Source: Plectrocnemia conspersa
Taxonomy: Eukaryota; Arthropoda; Insecta; Trichoptera; Polycentropodidae
Length of the DNA stretch: 64,000 bases
Direction of reading: 5' to 3'
Assembly (NCBI GenBank): GCA_009617715.1
Contig: VTFK01000143.1
Location: forward strand, 186,001-250,000
Numbering within the stretch: position 1 is the first letter of the stretch; every line of letters starts with the position of its first letter. The translations under genes and the position numbers were made by a program. Under the pieces are notes generated by a model. That model was not told the DNA's origin and did no database searches. It saw only the letters and a list, made by a program, of their open reading frames with translations. This document shows, piece after piece, positions 56,024 to 64,000 of the stretch.

Positions 56024-56377
56024 GTGGCGACAGGTAACAATAAATTATTAATATTCCCGTTCGGTATATAAATAGACGGGACAGAAGCTCCACAGAACAG
56101 TCGCCCGATCACATTACGAGACTCGACTACTGGCTCCGCTCACGCCCTCGCCGCTTCCGCCGACTACTTGCCGCAGCCCCGACCATGTGCCGCCATCGTC
56201 AGCCACCGTCGCCGCTGACAGTCGCCGCCGCCGACCACGCGGCCCAGAAAGCACCCGGCGCCGTCACGCACTCGTAGGGCTACGCCACTGCGACACCGAG
56301 CTCCATCAAGACGACCCCCAAACTGGTGACAACCCGACGTGAGCACGAGCTCCAGCACCAGACGACACGACCCCCAC
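56024..56377 (+). repeat. 3' LTR of the TRIM
   Basis: It matches the 5' LTR with about five substitutions and one missing A near 56040. It ends CCCCAC directly before ATTTGT. Confidence 0.85.
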
Positions 56378-56810
56378 ATTTGTATAAATATTCTCAAATG
56401 TTTCACAGCCACCGCGTTTTTTATACCACTGCATAAAATGGTAGGTATGTTCGAAAACACGCATGTTTTCTTGGGAGATCTAAATTATTTTATTGGCTCA
56501 AAAGGTTTACGACTTTCTTAACCACTTTAATCGGGCTTATCTTTGCTTTGGTTTTTTAATCACTCAGCAGATTATAAAAATGTATGGGTATTTTATACCG
56601 AATTATTCCATAAAATTTGCCTGTCGCGGTAGAAAAAGAAAAACGGTTTTTCATCTTTAGATTGTTTGAATTATGAAAAGAGTAAAGTAGCAATAGCTGT
56701 TATGGTCAATTTTCTATGCAATTTGGTTATAAATACGGTAGCCTAAAATTCCTTCGTAACCTAACGCTTTGTAATCAATCTAAGTAGTTCTGGTCCTTCG
56801 ATTATTCGCG

Positions 56811-62742
<5,932 letters not shown>

Positions 62743-63106
62743 CAGCGCTGTCCATCTGGCGGCCCGCGAAAATTTTTTTGAGGCCTGCGATCTGTACATT
62801 TTACAGCGAAATTTTCATCAAACATTGGAGAGCAAAACTTGTCAGAATTAATATTTGACCCGACATGTGTGGAAGAAAATAGAAAATTGTGTTCGGAATT
62901 ATCCATCATAGATTAAAATACGAAAACATTTTTTATAATACCAAATATTAAAAATACTATTAAAAATTATTTTTATCATAATTATGTGTTATTTATAAAT
63001 AACTTTTGAATTGACATTAACTGATTTTTCATTTACCATCTCTTTCGCCTAAAGAAAAATGCTAAAGAAAAATGGCTCGCAGTCTAAAAGAAGTTGAACA
63101 GCACTG
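62743..63106. mobile_element. hAT MITE, 364 bp, with perfect 8-bp target duplication
   Basis: It starts CAGCGCTGTCCATCTGGCGG and, read inward from the other end, CAGTGCTGTTCAACTTC. ATTTAGAC flanks it at 62735-62742 and 63107-63114. GGCGGCCCGCG just inside the left end is a common feature of such elements. It has no coding capacity. Confidence 0.88.
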
Positions 63107-64000
63107 ATTTAGACTACTATATTGTACTGTATTTATTTTTAACACGGATTGTATTTTAAAATCATTGTTCTATTATTTATAAAATAAATAAATAAATAGC
63201 GAATGTGACAAAATTGCAACACTTGTCAAACACAAACTACGCATCTGATATTTTTAACAATTGCGCATTACAGATACAATATGCGCATTACAGATAGAAG
63301 TATCACATTTAGAAAAAAGATAGAAGTACCACATTTAGCATAAAGAAGAACAATTTTTCAGCAAAAAAGATAATGAATGACAAGATACATTTTCATTTAT
63401 ATGCGTATGTAGTAACAGGCAAAATATTAACTTTTGGGGAACTGCGGATTCTTTATATCCCATAAAAACTAATTACATACTTTCTTACTTTCCTTACATA
63501 TTCATGATAATTTTCATTGGTAATAATTTATGACTTTTCAAGGCCAAAATTAGACTAGTTATAGATAAAAATATTTGGTTCTATCAAACGCGGGATCATA
63601 AATCAATTAAAAGATGCTCTTTCGAAATATTATCATTTAATTTTGCCGGTTGTCCGTGGCTAATAAGATTTAGATCTTATAAGTTATCGAAAGTCAATGG
63701 TTCACGTCAGAAAACCACATACTTAAAAGAGTACATTTTATATAAAATAGGCAAAATTAAAAAAAAAAGTTTATTAAGAAAGTTTTAACCTTTTCTCAGC
63801 CCTGGAAGAAGACATTTGCCCGTTATCATTTTCCTTACTTGACGCTTCAAAATTTGGAAATCCTAATCTAAATTTATAATTATCAAATTAAGGTTTTTTA
63901 TTTATTTTAAAAGTTATACCAAATCAAATAGGGTCATACTTTTTGCGCTATCATGTGCAACAACCTAACTTGACAAAACAGACCATAAAGTCAATGTTTC
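63107..64000. other. AT-rich DNA at the window end
   Basis: A short local repeat at 63262-63349 (GCGCATTACAGATA and GATAGAAGTA-CACATTTAG, each twice). Nothing else recognised. Confidence 0.35.

Larger units (their letters stand above)
55086..56377 (+). mobile_element. TRIM: miniature LTR retrotransposon, about 1.3 kb
   Basis: Two direct LTRs (55086-55440 and 56024-56377) flank about 583 bases of non-coding interior. A primer-binding-like site TGGTGACAACCCGACGTG follows the first LTR at 55441, and a purine tract AGGGAGAG lies just before the second (56013-56020). The target duplication ATTTGT is at 55081-55086 and 56378-56383, with the first T of the LTR shared. The LTRs differ by about five substitutions and one single-base indel, so the insertion is young. 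No gag or pol is present; it must have been moved by the enzymes of another element, probably Ty3/gypsy-like. Confidence 0.85.
54985..56810 (+). repeat. Copy of the 22165-22670 repeat, split by the TRIM element
   Basis: Left part 54990-55086 and right part 56378-56810 align with the continuous copy at 22165-22670. The break falls exactly at the ATTTGT duplicated by the TRIM. Confidence 0.6.

Noticed and set aside
55550..56051. Overlapping plus-strand frames of 147, 124 and 73 codons
   Set aside because: All lie in the GC-rich 47-bp repeats of the TRIM; three frames open at once and a 47-base period argue against coding.
55227..56460. Minus-strand frames repeated in both LTRs
   Set aside because: They are antisense to the LTRs and exist twice only because the LTRs are direct repeats.

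Overview
The window reads as nuclear DNA of an arthropod, most likely an insect: very AT-rich, almost free of long open frames, with spliced exons in huge introns and many decayed transposons (hAT, mariner, Tigger/pogo, LINE, a miniature LTR element). I cannot name the order. Nothing suggests prokaryotic DNA; there are no operons, ribosome binding sites or CRISPR arrays.

Host gene content is small. Two minus-strand exons (28678-28820, then 4133-4282) belong to a Dscam-like immunoglobulin cell-adhesion gene. The first encodes the end of one Ig domain, the second the first half of the next. Both have good splice sites, and the first exon's last base plus the second exon's first two bases make a valine codon, so they join in frame across an intron of about 24.4 kb. 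No further exon of this gene is visible upstream, so the intron before 28820 is probably over 35 kb. On the plus strand, 41316-42360 is a broken 3' part of DNA topoisomerase I with two stops, a frameshift, a small C-terminal deletion and one retained intron: a duplicated, non-processed pseudogene.

The rest is intron or intergenic DNA filled with transposons. Left part (0-29 kb): a nest of hAT remnants (5946-8445), a tandem duplication (10589-10972), a hAT end (12650-12722), a degenerate Jockey-type LINE (17915-19160), an unnamed repeat (22165-22670) and a LINE tail (27310-27440). Middle (29-46 kb): a LINE RT fragment, a palindromic hAT MITE with a perfect 8-bp duplication (32520-32694), a FLYWCH-like remnant, a Buster-like hAT deletion derivative (37130-38611), a mariner remnant, the topoisomerase pseudogene, an internally deleted Tigger element beside a (TA)n tract, and a GC-rich tandem repeat next to another LINE RT fragment. 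Right part (46-64 kb): a mariner N-terminal remnant, a second copy of the Buster-like hAT element (50260-51736), a second FLYWCH-like remnant, a young miniature LTR retrotransposon (TRIM, 55086-56377) inside an older repeat, another (TA)n tract and a 364-bp hAT MITE (62743-63106).

Islands of higher GC (near 5.2, 9.6, 16.8, 19.8, 31.0, 35.3, 43.5, 48.7, 54.3, 57.7 and 60.8 kb) lie in the AT-rich background without recognisable proteins; they are candidates for conserved non-coding or regulatory DNA. All calls rest on reading the sequence and recalled family motifs; no database search was possible.
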